NCBI GenBank assembly: GCA_035285585.1 | Contig: JAYKGU010000168.1 | Span: forward strand, 1-35,303 | Origin: JAYKGU01 sp035285585 | GTDB taxonomy: Bacteria; Cyanobacteriota; Cyanobacteriia; CAKZMO01 | DNA: 35,303 nucleotides | Direction: 5' to 3' | Shown here: piece by piece, positions 23,340-31,140 of the stretch | Layout of the letters: every line of letters starts with the position of its first letter | Numbering within the stretch: position 1 is the first letter of the stretch | The notes under the pieces: generated by a model | Databases searched by the model: none | What the model was told of the DNA's origin: nothing | Seen by the model: only the letters and a program-made list of their open reading frames with translations | Translations under genes and position numbers: made by a program

Positions 23340-23990
23340 GTGCCGTTAAACAACTACCAGATCAAGCTTTTAGCAGCGGCCTTTATGCTGGTCGATCACA
23401 TTGGTGCGGTGTTTTTCCCGCAAATTCTTGCGTTTCGAGCGGTGGGTCGGCTCAGCTTTCCCCTATTTGCCTGGTTGATTGCCCAGGGCGAAAGCCATAC
23501 CCGTAGCATTGGCAAATATGCAGGCCGGTTGTTCCTCTTTGGCATCGTCACCCAACCCGTCTACCGGTGGCTATTTGACACCGAGCAGCTCAATGTACTG
23601 TTCACCCTGCTGATTGGACTCCTGGCAATTCGCCTGGGCAAAAATTTTCCCACTTATCGGTATTTGATCTGGGCGATCGCCATTCTGATTTCGTCGCTAA
23701 TTCCCATGGACGCTGGCAGCTATGGCGTGATCACGGTGCTGCTGATGGCAGCCCTCCCTTTGCGGCCCGTCTGGTGGGGCCTGTGGCTGGGGCTACATCT
23801 TCTCTATGTGGTCATCCTGCAGGATAGTAGCTCCGTTCAGTTGTTTGCAGTGTTTGCACCTCTATTTGTCTGGGCTGCTAATCTGGAGCGGGGTCAGCGG
23901 GCGCGCTGGTTTTATCTGTTTTATCCGGGCCATCTGGTGGGGTTGCTGCTGATTGAGTGGTGGCTGCATTCAGGTGCTGGCAGTCGTTAA
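23340..23990 (+). CDS. TraX-family membrane protein
   Basis: 216-residue multi-pass membrane protein of the TraX family, first known from F-pilin acetylation but widespread in chromosomes as putative acetyl/acyl-transferase-like proteins. The N-terminus QIKLLAAAFMLVDHIGAVFFP and the GRLSFPLFAWLIAQG element, followed by six to seven hydrophobic segments, are diagnostic. No conjugation genes are near, so a role in mating is not suggested. The start is GTG 23340. Its last 113 bp overlap the 3' end of the convergent phosphatase gene. Substrate unknown. Confidence 0.88.
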   Translation: MPLNNYQIKLLAAAFMLVDHIGAVFFPQILAFRAVGRLSFPLFAWLIAQGESHTRSIGKYAGRLFLFGIVTQPVYRWLFDTEQLNVLFTLLIGLLAIRLGKNFPTYRYLIWAIAILISSLIPMDAGSYGVITVLLMAALPLRPVWWGLWLGLHLLYVVILQDSSSVQLFAVFAPLFVWAANLERGQRARWFYLFYPGHLVGLLLIEWWLHSGAGSR

Positions 23991-24618
23991 ACCGCCGAAT
24001 TTGCCACCCGGTACTCACCCAGCGGTGATTTTGAGGGTCCTGCCAGCGAGCCTGATCAACCCTGAACTCGAAGATCGCCGTATGGTCAATGGGCAACTGC
24101 CAGGTGCGATCGCACCCCAAAAGTTCAGACACCAGGTGATACAGAATCCAGCTATGGCTAATCACCCAAACGGTATCACCGTTGCCGTGTTGACTGAGAA
24201 GCCGGTGGATAAAGCGGTGGGCGCGATCGCGTCCCTCGGCAGGCGTCTCAGCCTGGGGAATGGGCATCCAATTGTCGCTGGTTTCCAGGCGGTGGCACAG
24301 GTCGGGGTAGCGGCTCATCGCCTCGGCCCAGGTCAACCCCTGAAAAATGCCGTTCTGAAATTCCTTCAGGGCGTCGTCGCATTTTACCAGAGCAGCCAGC
24401 GTCTGGCCTTCCAGCAAAATATCCAGGGTTTCAACCGCCCGACGCAGAGGACTCACATAGATATGCGTGGGAGGCAAGAAATCCCTGGTAAGCCGCTGGG
24501 CGAGCTGGCGAGCCTGCCAGAGGCCGTGGGAAGTCAGGGGAGACTGGCCGTGGCCTTCCATTTGTCCCTGCTGGTTACCCACAGACTCGGCATGGCGAAT
24601 GAACAGGAGGGTGAGCAA
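23878..24618 (-). CDS. Histidine phosphatase family protein (phosphoglycerate-mutase-like)
   Basis: 246-residue phosphatase of the PGM-like superfamily. The catalytic RHAESVGN gives Arg8 and His9 (the phosphorylated His); SPLRRAVET supplies another Arg, KEFQNG the Glu86 donor region, and VISHSW the second His155. Fold and length fit a small-molecule phosphatase such as a GpmB/CobC/PhoE type; the substrate is not readable. The domain ends near residue 210, and a Thr/Ala/Asp/Pro-rich tail follows that lies in the overlap with the TraX-like gene. ATG 24616-24618. It follows ycf39 on the same strand after 15 bp. Confidence 0.9.
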   Translation of the reverse strand: MLTLLFIRHAESVGNQQGQMEGHGQSPLTSHGLWQARQLAQRLTRDFLPPTHIYVSPLRRAVETLDILLEGQTLAALVKCDDALKEFQNGIFQGLTWAEAMSRYPDLCHRLETSDNWMPIPQAETPAEGRDRAHRFIHRLLSQHGNGDTVWVISHSWILYHLVSELLGCDRTWQLPIDHTAIFEFRVDQARWQDPQNHRWVSTGWQIRRFNDCQHLNAATTQSAATPPDGPDKTDKTSAPADPAPD

Positions 24619-24633
24619 ATCCCCTGCCTCTGG

Positions 24634-25611
24634 CTAGACCTGAGACTTGAAAGGGGTTTTCTTCTTTTTCTTGGCCTTTTGCTTTTCGTAGTCGATCTCC
24701 CGCAGCTTCTTTAAGATGCGGTCGAAATACTCTTTCATGTACCCTTCGAGGGTAGTGGTTTCCTGGGGGTCAATGCCAAAGGCCTCATAGGTGTGGGCCA
24801 TGTCAGCGGTGAGGGGCTTACCAGATGCCACCACCTCCATGAAGGCCAGGCGATCGGCGACGTTAATAGTCCACTGGAAGAACAGAGCCAGTCGGCGAAT
24901 GGCTCGCAGCAGACCACCGGGCATCCGCGTCACCTTGGCCTCCCGGCCTGAGAGACGTTCGCAAAGGCGAATAATTTCGTAGGCTCCCCAGGCGCGATTG
25001 CCCACCACGGGGTAGGTATGGCCGATGGTTTCAGGGACATCGAGCGATCGCACCGCAAACCTGGCGATATCCTGGGTGTCCATGTACGCCGTGGGGGAGG
25101 TGTCGCCCATCACCCAAACCGCCTGACCTTCCAGAATGGGAATAGCATACTGGCCAATCAGCCCCTGGAGAAATCCACAGGGGCGCAAAATGGTGTAATC
25201 CAGGCCCGAATTTTCGAGAAACACCTCAGTGCAGCGCTTGATGTCCATCAGCGGCACGTTTGGATATTTTTCGGCATCCAGAATCGAGAAAAAGATGAAT
25301 CGCTTGACCTGGGCCGCGATCGCCGCCTGAATCAGATTCACCTTCCCTGTCCAGTCGACATCGCGGATGCCCAGAGAATCGGTGGCGCGGGCTGTGGAGG
25401 CATCGATTACGGCATCAACTCCATCCAGAGCCGGGGGGAGCGTATCGGGCAGACATAAATCTCCGCCAATCAGCTCCGCCCCCCACTCCTTTAGAAAAGA
25501 GGCTTTGCGAAGACTGCGAACTATACAGCGAACCTGATGTCCTTCATCCAACGCGCGGCGGGCGACTTGTCTGCCTAAGGTACCAGTTGCACCGACAATC
25601 AATAGTTTCAT
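24634..25611 (-). CDS. ycf39: Photosystem II assembly protein Ycf39 (NmrA-like atypical SDR)
   Basis: NAD(P)-binding protein (HCF244 homologue) which, with Hlip proteins, delivers chlorophyll to newly made D1 during PSII reaction-centre assembly. The 325 residues begin KLLIVGATGTLGRQVARRAL with the nucleotide motif GATGTLGR (7-14), followed by IRDVDWTGKVNLIQAA, RFIFFSILDAEKYPNVPLM and ILRPCGFLQGLIGQYAIP, all typical of Ycf39. The Lys-rich tail (KQKAKKKKKTPFK) is unusual but plausible for a stromal protein. It lies directly downstream of petM on the same strand. ATG 25609-25611. Confidence 0.95.
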   Translation of the reverse strand: MKLLIVGATGTLGRQVARRALDEGHQVRCIVRSLRKASFLKEWGAELIGGDLCLPDTLPPALDGVDAVIDASTARATDSLGIRDVDWTGKVNLIQAAIAAQVKRFIFFSILDAEKYPNVPLMDIKRCTEVFLENSGLDYTILRPCGFLQGLIGQYAIPILEGQAVWVMGDTSPTAYMDTQDIARFAVRSLDVPETIGHTYPVVGNRAWGAYEIIRLCERLSGREAKVTRMPGGLLRAIRRLALFFQWTINVADRLAFMEVVASGKPLTADMAHTYEAFGIDPQETTTLEGYMKEYFDRILKKLREIDYEKQKAKKKKKTPFKSQV

Positions 25612-25700
25612 GAGGGACTCAGGTGTGTACGTTAACTTTTCCTAAGATTTTATCAGAAAAGAACGGATCGCGTTTTCGAAACATTACCGAAGTCGTACGC

Positions 25701-25805
25701 CTACTCTTCGCTGCCCTGGAGGCGCAGCAGCAGAAAGCCCAGGGCCAGCCCAACCAAAATGAGCGTGAACGATAAAACGGCTGCGTTAAAAATTTCGCCG
25801 GACAT
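25701..25805 (-). CDS. petM: Cytochrome b6f complex subunit VII PetM
   Basis: Small single-helix subunit of the cytochrome b6f complex, 34 residues. The protein starts MSGEIFNAAVLSFTLILVGL and ends ALGFLLLRLQGSEE, matching PetM of filamentous cyanobacteria closely. ATG 25803-25805 with GGAG 8 nt upstream. It lies 89 bp upstream of ycf39 on the same strand, possibly one transcript. Confidence 0.95.
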   Translation of the reverse strand: MSGEIFNAAVLSFTLILVGLALGFLLLRLQGSEE

Positions 25806-25932
25806 AGGGTATCTCCATTTCGCTAATAAACCTGCATTCCTGATTCTAAAGCAGTTTGCGCCCCCCACTGGAGGCCAGGCCAGCAGGGATCTGGGGGGTT
25901 AACCATCGGTTAATATTATTAAGTTTGTTCAA

Positions 25933-26808
25933 ATGATGCTCAAATCCCCAGAGTCAGACTCCATGTCGCCGTCACCCGTCCCCTCTCGCTGGCATGGGCA
26001 GCTTCAGCTTGAGTTTGTCGCCGATCGCATGAAGACCCAGCTCAGCCACCGCTATGCCCAGGCTCCCTTAAAGATCCAGCGGCCCTTCTATCCAGAGCCA
26101 GGAGGGGTCTGTCATGCCGCCATGCTGCACACGGCGGGGGGAATTGCTGAGGGCGATCGCCTGTCCATGTCCCTGCGCCTCCATCCCCAGGCCCAGGCGG
26201 TCGTCACCACCCCAGCCGCCACCAAGGTTTATCGAAGCACAGGCGGGACTGCTGAGCAGCAAGTTTCCCTCACCGTCGAAGCCGGGGCATGCCTGGAATG
26301 GTTGCCGCAGGAGGTGATTGTATTTGAGGGGGCGCGGTTTCGCCAGGGCGTGCGGGTGGAGTTGGGAGAAGGGGCTATCTGGCTGGGATGGGACCTCATT
26401 CGCTTAGGGCGCAGCGCACGGGGCGAACGGTTTCAGCGGGGCGAGTGGCGATCGCACCTGGAAATCTGGCAGCAGGGCCGTCCCCTATGGATTGATCCGC
26501 AGCGGGTGGTTGGGGGTAGTGACGTGCTCACCAGTGCCCACGGTCTGGCGGGATGTCCGGTGATTGGCAGCTTTGCCGTAGTTGGGGCAGGGGTGCCACA
26601 GCGGTTGGTGGATGAGGCGCGATCGCAGATCCAGACCCTGGCAATTCAGGGGGACTGTGGCCTGACGCGTCTGCAGCAGGGAATGCTCTGTCGCTACCGG
26701 GGCCACTCCACGCGGGAAGCCAGACAGTGGTTTACTGCCGTGTGGGACTTAGCCCGCCTGAGTTTGCTGCAGCGGCAACCCTGCCACCCCCGACTTTGGG
26801 CGCTGTAG
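25933..26808 (+). CDS. ureD: Urease accessory protein UreD
   Basis: Chaperone that, with UreF and UreG, delivers nickel to apo-urease. The 291 residues show the UreD/UreH pattern: RPFYPEPGGVCHAAMLHTAGGIAEGDRL near the start (broken here as RPFYPEPGGVCHA and MLHTAGGIAEGD), then TPAATKVYRSTGG, LEWLPQEVIVFEGARF, and WDLIRLGRSARGE. The urease subunits and ureEFG are not downstream, so it stands alone; in several cyanobacteria ure genes are dispersed, and urease genes presumably lie elsewhere. ATG 25933 is the first start; an in-frame ATG at codon 11 is an alternative. It faces a minus-strand gene 15 bp after its stop. Confidence 0.93.
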   Translation: MMLKSPESDSMSPSPVPSRWHGQLQLEFVADRMKTQLSHRYAQAPLKIQRPFYPEPGGVCHAAMLHTAGGIAEGDRLSMSLRLHPQAQAVVTTPAATKVYRSTGGTAEQQVSLTVEAGACLEWLPQEVIVFEGARFRQGVRVELGEGAIWLGWDLIRLGRSARGERFQRGEWRSHLEIWQQGRPLWIDPQRVVGGSDVLTSAHGLAGCPVIGSFAVVGAGVPQRLVDEARSQIQTLAIQGDCGLTRLQQGMLCRYRGHSTREARQWFTAVWDLARLSLLQRQPCHPRLWAL

Positions 26809-26823
26809 AAACACCCGCAAGTT

Positions 26824-27381
26824 TTAGTTCCACAGGCTGTCTCGTTGCTGCTGCTGCCATCGCGCCAGATCCTGGGTAGAGATGGCGTGGGTGATAACGT
26901 TTCGATTTTCTCCTCGCTTGTCTAGTTTGGTGTCGGTGGTAAAAACCGCGCAGGCCACCTGGTCGGCTGTCAAGCCCCAGTAATCTTGAAAAGTTTCCCG
27001 TAAGGTCAAAACCTGTTGAAATACCTTGTTTCGATGCTTATTTCGGCGTTTCCGCTCGGTATCACCGCTGGCATCGGTGTCGATGTACTTGGTTTCGATT
27101 AGCAGCACCGTGTTTGTCCTGGTGCCATAGACGAAGTCACACTTGCCGACGTTGGTATATTCCCCGTATGGGGGCTTTTCAAACAGCAGCAGCTCGGTGC
27201 AAAACGGAAAGACCTCCTGGATATTGAAGAACAAATAGGCCTGCAGCAGCAGCTCTTTGTCGTAGGGGAAGCAAATTACGCCCTCAAAAAAACGTTGGAT
27301 GTCTTTTGGTTCCTGGGGTTGGGTTGACCGACAGTAGACGAGAAAGGCATCCAGCGAGTTCTCACATTGATGGTCACTCAC
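26824..27381 (-). CDS. Unrecognised protein with a PD-(D/E)XK-nuclease-like motif
   Basis: I do not recognise the family. The 185-residue product begins at a GTG codon (27379-27381). Residues 80-101 read KCDFVYGTRTNTVLLIETKY followed by I and D: Asp82 on one strand, then Glu96-x-Lys98 on the next, spaced 14 apart, with hydrophobic residues around, which is the core pattern of PD-(D/E)XK nucleases. A basic stretch ERKRRNKHRNK follows and a later Gln in NKVFQQVLTLRE could complete the site. There is no methyltransferase or helicase next to it, so it is not an evident restriction system; a Vsr/Holliday-like or toxin-like nuclease, or a nuclease-derived protein, are all possible. Codon use looks like its neighbours. 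Confidence 0.72.
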   Translation of the reverse strand: MSDHQCENSLDAFLVYCRSTQPQEPKDIQRFFEGVICFPYDKELLLQAYLFFNIQEVFPFCTELLLFEKPPYGEYTNVGKCDFVYGTRTNTVLLIETKYIDTDASGDTERKRRNKHRNKVFQQVLTLRETFQDYWGLTADQVACAVFTTDTKLDKRGENRNVITHAISTQDLARWQQQQRDSLWN

Positions 27382-27508
27382 AGCAATATTGTTTCGACAC
27401 AGTAAATTAACATTCCGCAGCTACAACCCTAACGGATAATATTACGGAAAGATTAATTTAAATCCAACAAGCCTACGGAAAGCTTGTGATTTTTGTAACG
27501 TGCTTCTT

Positions 27509-28156
27509 TTATGGTTGCTGAGATGGGGGTTGCACCTGCTGCTGCAGGATACCCAGGCTAACCTCCGAAAGGAGAGCCAGCAGGGCGACGGGAATTGCTC
27601 CCACCAAGAGGATGGCCGGATCGTACTGAGCAAATCCCAGCACGATAAAGTCTCCCAGGCCGCCCGCACCAATGAAGGCGGCCAGGGTAGCGCTGGCGAT
27701 CACCTCGACGGTTGCCGTTTTGATCCCTGCAATAATCACCGGTAGGGCCAGAGGCACTTCAACCTGGCGCAGCACTTCAAAGGGCGACATGCCCATCCCC
27801 ACCGCCGCCTCACGAACGGGGGGGGCAACACTGCGAAACGCCACCTCGGTACTGACCAGAATGGGGGGCAATACCAGCAGGGTGAGGGCGATCGCCGCTG
27901 ATTGAAAGCTCAGCCCAAAGTAGGGAATGGCCAGAAACAGGATGGCAATGCTGGGGATCACCCGCAGGCCATTAAACCCGTTGATGAACACGGTGGCGGC
28001 AATGCGCGATCGCGCACTCAGTAACCCCAGGGGCAGCCCCAGCACTAGCCCAATGGCCAGGGGCACCGCTACCAGCAGCAAATGTTCACCTAACGCCGCC
28101 AGCAACCGGTCTAAATGCTCGATGGCGTACCCATACGCTCGCCCGAAGGTTTCCAT
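27509..28156 (-). CDS. OpuB/YehW-type osmoprotectant ABC transporter permease
   Basis: Membrane subunit of a glycine betaine/choline-type ABC importer, about 215 residues. It carries HLLLVAVPLAIGLVLGLPLG, GLRVIPSIAILFLAIPYFGL, and the ATPase-contact loop VREAAVGMGMSPFEVLRQVE, then GGLGDFIVLGF, as in OpuBB/YehW. ATG 28154-28156 follows a run of G (AGGGGGGCGATCGCC); an upstream in-frame ATG at 28183 would add 9 residues. Neither the binding protein nor the ATPase is adjacent. Substrate specificity (glycine betaine, choline, other) cannot be read from a permease alone. Confidence 0.9.
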   Translation of the reverse strand: METFGRAYGYAIEHLDRLLAALGEHLLLVAVPLAIGLVLGLPLGLLSARSRIAATVFINGFNGLRVIPSIAILFLAIPYFGLSFQSAAIALTLLVLPPILVSTEVAFRSVAPPVREAAVGMGMSPFEVLRQVEVPLALPVIIAGIKTATVEVIASATLAAFIGAGGLGDFIVLGFAQYDPAILLVGAIPVALLALLSEVSLGILQQQVQPPSQQP

Positions 28157-28225
28157 GGCGATCGCCCCCCTGTCAATTTGCATCTATCGGCATTTTGACA
28201 GATGGTCAAGCCCACCGGTTAGCTT

Positions 28226-28600
28226 TCACGCCTCCACTTCCTGGCCAAAGGTCAGTAAATAACCATTGCAGTCGCGGATGGCAAACTCCCGCATTCCGTA
28301 GTCGGTTGCCTGGAGTTCCCAGGCGATCGCAGCTTTGGTTTTCAGGGTTTCCCAAAGCTGATCAATATTGTCCGGATAAAGGTAGATCTGCCCGGTGAGG
28401 GCAAGGGGTTGATCAGCGGTTTCAGGGTCGCGGGTGACGAACATGAATCGAACCGATCCCGCCGTGAGTTCGGCCCAGGTCATTGATCCAGTGTCGGGCC
28501 AGGTGCCCGTTAGTTCCCAGCCGAGGATGTCGGTGTAGAAAGCAACCGTTTCCTCCAGGTCATTGACTTCGAGCATCGGGCTGATGTGGGAGAGGCGCAT
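28226..28600 (-). CDS. VOC-superfamily (glyoxalase/bleomycin-resistance-like) protein
   Basis: 124-residue vicinal-oxygen-chelate fold protein. It has the paired beta-alpha-beta modules: MLEVNDLEETVAFYTDILGW near the start, and IYLYPDNIDQLWETLK with MREFAIRDCNGYLLTFGQ in the second half. Potential metal ligands include His5 and the Glu in MREFAI. Members range from lyases and dioxygenases to antibiotic-binding proteins; nothing here tells which. ATG 28598-28600 with GGAGG 7 nt upstream. It ends 69 bp before the permease start on the same strand. Confidence 0.88.
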   Translation of the reverse strand: MRLSHISPMLEVNDLEETVAFYTDILGWELTGTWPDTGSMTWAELTAGSVRFMFVTRDPETADQPLALTGQIYLYPDNIDQLWETLKTKAAIAWELQATDYGMREFAIRDCNGYLLTFGQEVEA

Positions 28601-28655
28601 GGAAAAACCTCCGATGGGGGTGATGGGTATGGGTGCGAGGTGGGTTGTCTAGATT

Positions 28656-29672
28656 TTGGCAGATGGGAACGAATATGATATAAATGTACTATTGTTCTTC
28701 AGCACAGGCAAGCCCCAGGTGGTTTCTAGAAATGTTCACCCTGTCCCCTTCGTCTGGTTAACGCGAATATTCATTACCCTGGTGGCGATCGCCGCCCTGC
28801 CCGATCCTGCGCTGGCGATCCTCACGTATCAACTCATGGCCTGCCTGGAGGTGCCGGGCAGATGGCTTCAAGAGGTTCAGGGGGAAATGATTCCACGGGC
28901 GATCGCCTTCGAAGCAGGCCCGGAGCCAACCTTCCCAGTGGCTAGTCCCCAATCTCCGTCTATGACCGGTGTGATGACCGCTGGCATTACATTTGACCTG
29001 CCGCCCCCCTCCGTCAGCGCCCCACCGGACACCCTGCCGCCGACCAGTAGAACACAGGCAGAAAGTACCGTTTCGCCCCCGTTCCACTCCCCTAACCCAT
29101 CAGCCCCATACACTTTAGACGACTTGTTTGCAGGTGAGGCTGACTCCCTGGTGGCACGGGCAGTGGGCAGCGCCGAGGGAACGCGCACCCCTGATGGCCA
29201 GCGAACCCCGGCCTATGGTGGCCATGTTGACCCCGGCAATGGCGTCTGGAATTTGGGCACCTTCTCCTACCAGCACGGAGCGACATCGCCAGAGGAGGCC
29301 GACGCCAAGCAGTTGGTGCGGCTCCAGCAGCAGGCGGCCCAACTGCGGCAAAGGGCGGCAAAGGCCAGCATTCCCTGGGGTTTGGCCGAGGAGCTGAACG
29401 GCATCGACCTGGCCAATCAGTCCCCACTGGCGGCGCTGCAGCGGGGTGGCTATGTGGATCGGCTGGCGGAAGCTCAGCAGTTAGGGCTGGTCGGGACGGA
29501 TGCAATTCTCTGGGCGCGAACGCGTTCCTACCTGGATCCGGATACCCAGCGCTGGAATGCCCCAGGGCTGGGGAATAACCTGCCCCAGATTAGCCGCGAC
29601 CAAAAGCGACGGATGGAGGCCATCGAGCGGGCGATCGCTGCGGGCGTTGGCGGTTATAGCCCTACGGGCTAA
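28656..29672 (+). CDS. Unrecognised secreted or membrane-anchored protein
   Basis: Function and family unknown to me. The open frame spans 338 codons from a TTG (28656); GTG 28719 is another possible start, and no in-frame ATG lies before the hydrophobic segment FVWLTRIFITLVAIAAL, which could be a signal peptide or anchor with cleavage near ALA. A Pro/Ser/Thr-rich linker (about 95-150) follows. The C-terminal 180 residues form the folded part, with GSAEGTRTPDGQRTPAYGGH, DPGNGVWNLGTFSYQHGA, and a long Gln/Ala-rich helix (KQLVRLQQQAAQLRQRAAK). The GTRTPDG...GNGVWN block looks like a conserved active or binding site, but I cannot assign it. Confidence 0.72.
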   Translation: MADGNEYDINVLLFFSTGKPQVVSRNVHPVPFVWLTRIFITLVAIAALPDPALAILTYQLMACLEVPGRWLQEVQGEMIPRAIAFEAGPEPTFPVASPQSPSMTGVMTAGITFDLPPPSVSAPPDTLPPTSRTQAESTVSPPFHSPNPSAPYTLDDLFAGEADSLVARAVGSAEGTRTPDGQRTPAYGGHVDPGNGVWNLGTFSYQHGATSPEEADAKQLVRLQQQAAQLRQRAAKASIPWGLAEELNGIDLANQSPLAALQRGGYVDRLAEAQQLGLVGTDAILWARTRSYLDPDTQRWNAPGLGNNLPQISRDQKRRMEAIERAIAAGVGGYSPTG

Positions 29673-29681
29673 GGTTTGATT

Positions 29682-29710
29682 GTGGAACCCCCGCGACGCG
29701 GGGGTTCCAC
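29682..29710. repeat. 29-bp palindrome after the secreted-protein gene
   Basis: GTGGAACCCCCGCG, one A, CGCGGGGGTTCCAC is a perfect 14-bp inverted repeat 10 bp after the stop at 29672. No T-run follows, so it is not a typical terminator; it may still stall polymerase or be a dispersed repeat. Confidence 0.6.
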
Positions 29711-29793
29711 ACCTCTTGAATGTCCTGACGCGAAAGCGTAACGCCATAGCAGGTGGATGGGTGAATGGATTTGCGCCTGAAGTCCCAGCCCAC

Positions 29794-29825
29794 CAAAAAA
29801 CAACGGATGGGCTAGCGCCCATCCG
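29794..29825 (-). terminator. Rho-independent terminator of rpmF
   Basis: On the minus strand CGGATGGGC, a 4-nt loop, GCCCATCCG (29804-29825) forms a 9-bp hairpin, followed by TTGTTTTTT (29795-29803). It lies 53 bp after the rpmF stop. Confidence 0.85.
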
Positions 29826-29878
29826 CTGCTGAAGAATTCTGGAAGACCAGACGCAGGCCAGCCCACTCCAGCATCTGC

Positions 29879-30058
29879 CTATTCCTCGTCTTCTTCCTCG
29901 TCGTTACCGCTCGGATAGAGGAAGCCGTTGGAACGGCCCGTGAGGACTGATTTACCCAGGGAAAGTGCTTTTTGAGCTTGCAGAGCAGCCTTGCGGCTCC
30001 AGACGGCTCGGCGCATACTGCGCTTAGATTTTGAGGTTTTCTTCTTTGGAACAGCCAT
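29879..30058 (-). CDS. rpmF: Large ribosomal subunit protein bL32
   Basis: 50S ribosomal protein L32, 59 residues. It starts MAVPKKKTSKSKRSMRRAVW, the diagnostic bL32 N-terminus, and ends in a cyanobacterial-type acidic tail (GNDEEEDEE). It lacks the Cys pair of zinc-binding L32 forms. The true start is ATG 30056-30058; the frame is open further upstream, but that extension has no L32 similarity. A terminator follows. The sulfotransferase gene lies 43 bp upstream on the same strand. Confidence 0.96.
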   Translation of the reverse strand: MAVPKKKTSKSKRSMRRAVWSRKAALQAQKALSLGKSVLTGRSNGFLYPSGNDEEEDEE

Positions 30059-30101
30059 GACGTCGATCGCCCAATTTTGGTCACAACCTACTAAGTATAG
30101 A

Positions 30102-31061
30102 TCAACTCCGGCCAGTTGATACATGAATTTGCGCTGGCTGCCCCGCCTCATTATAGAAACTGTCCAGGCCGCAGCGGGCCAAAATTTGACTGGCGCGATC
30201 GCGCTGGGCAGCGTCAAAGCTCTCCTGCCAGCGATCGAGTTGCGACATTCGATCGTCTCGGAAGGATCGCTTCAGAAAGTTTGTGCTTGACGCGCTGCCC
30301 ACGACGGACTGCATCTTCCCCCAGTCAAAAGGCTTTTGCAGGAACTCAAAGAGCGATCGCAGCTCCCTTTCCGGCTGTAAAACCAGGTTCTCATAAAACA
30401 ACAGATGGGCACCCCCGGCCTGAAACTGCTGATAGGGCACCAGGTGCAGCACACACCATTCAAATAGAATTTGCTCAAAGCGACTCATCGGGTCAATTGC
30501 GTCGAGCAAGTCTCCGAGCACCGGGAAATCCTCAAACAAAGCGGGTTGGGCGGTGAGGATGTCCACATCCGTGCGATCGCCATCCAGCTCTTTTCCCCAG
30601 CCCAGCTTTAGCCAGGAAGCGGTAACCGCCAGGGGATGCCGCACGATCAGCACAATGGGAATGGCCGGGGCGATCGCCTTTAGCCACGCCAGCATCAGGT
30701 TGCAGCGAATATCTTTAATAATGCGATGCCGGTAAAACCATCCCTGATTGTCCCGATCTACCCAGGCATTGCGCACCTTTCCCGCCAGAATCGCCCTGGC
30801 CTGACCTACCAGCAGCGGAGCGTCCTGGGACGGTCGCAGGTATTGCAGGTAGTCAAACCCCGCCGCTTCCGGTACCCGAGCCGCAAAAAACGGTTCAAAC
30901 ACGATGCGATCGCGCCCATCCGCATTCACCAATTCCGCCAGCCAGGTGGTGCCACTCCGCCCCATTCCCGCCAGGACGACGGCATCATTCGCCCCGCCCA
31001 CATCCAGGTAGACGGACTTCAGCGACGATCGCAAACGCTTCCGGACATGGCTCAACTTCAC
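30102..31061 (-). CDS. Sulfotransferase-family protein
   Basis: 319-residue PAPS-dependent sulfotransferase-like protein. The 5'-phosphosulfate loop GMGRSGTTWLAEL (33-45) and the 3'-phosphate-binding region VLIVRHPLAVTASWLKLGWG are clear. Later HLLFYENLVLQPERELRSLF and a C-terminal basic helix fit the family. Acceptors (carbohydrate, lipid or protein) are unknown. The start is GTG 31059-31061 with GAGGGGG just upstream. A glycosyltransferase gene lies upstream on the same strand, so a role in sulfating a glycan is plausible but is inference. Confidence 0.9.
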   Translation of the reverse strand: MKLSHVRKRLRSSLKSVYLDVGGANDAVVLAGMGRSGTTWLAELVNADGRDRIVFEPFFAARVPEAAGFDYLQYLRPSQDAPLLVGQARAILAGKVRNAWVDRDNQGWFYRHRIIKDIRCNLMLAWLKAIAPAIPIVLIVRHPLAVTASWLKLGWGKELDGDRTDVDILTAQPALFEDFPVLGDLLDAIDPMSRFEQILFEWCVLHLVPYQQFQAGGAHLLFYENLVLQPERELRSLFEFLQKPFDWGKMQSVVGSASSTNFLKRSFRDDRMSQLDRWQESFDAAQRDRASQILARCGLDSFYNEAGQPAQIHVSTGRS

Positions 31062-31072
31062 AGTTCCCCCTC

Positions 31073-31140
31073 AAATCCAAAATCCAAAATCCTCAAGCTC
31101 CCCCCAATCCCCAATCTCAAATCCCAAATCCAAAATCCTC
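31073..31140. repeat. Short tandem repeats (AAATCCA and CCCCAAT types)
   Basis: AATCCAAAATCCAAAATCC (heptamer AAATCCA) is followed by CCCCCAATCCCCAATC and then more AAATCCA units. These resemble the heptameric short tandemly repeated repetitive (STRR) sequences of cyanobacteria. They fill the gap between the glycosyltransferase stop and the sulfotransferase start. Confidence 0.75.

Noticed and set aside
23340..23990. TraX-like gene as a sign of a conjugative element
   Set aside because: No relaxase, coupling protein or pilus gene is present, and the family is widespread in chromosomes.
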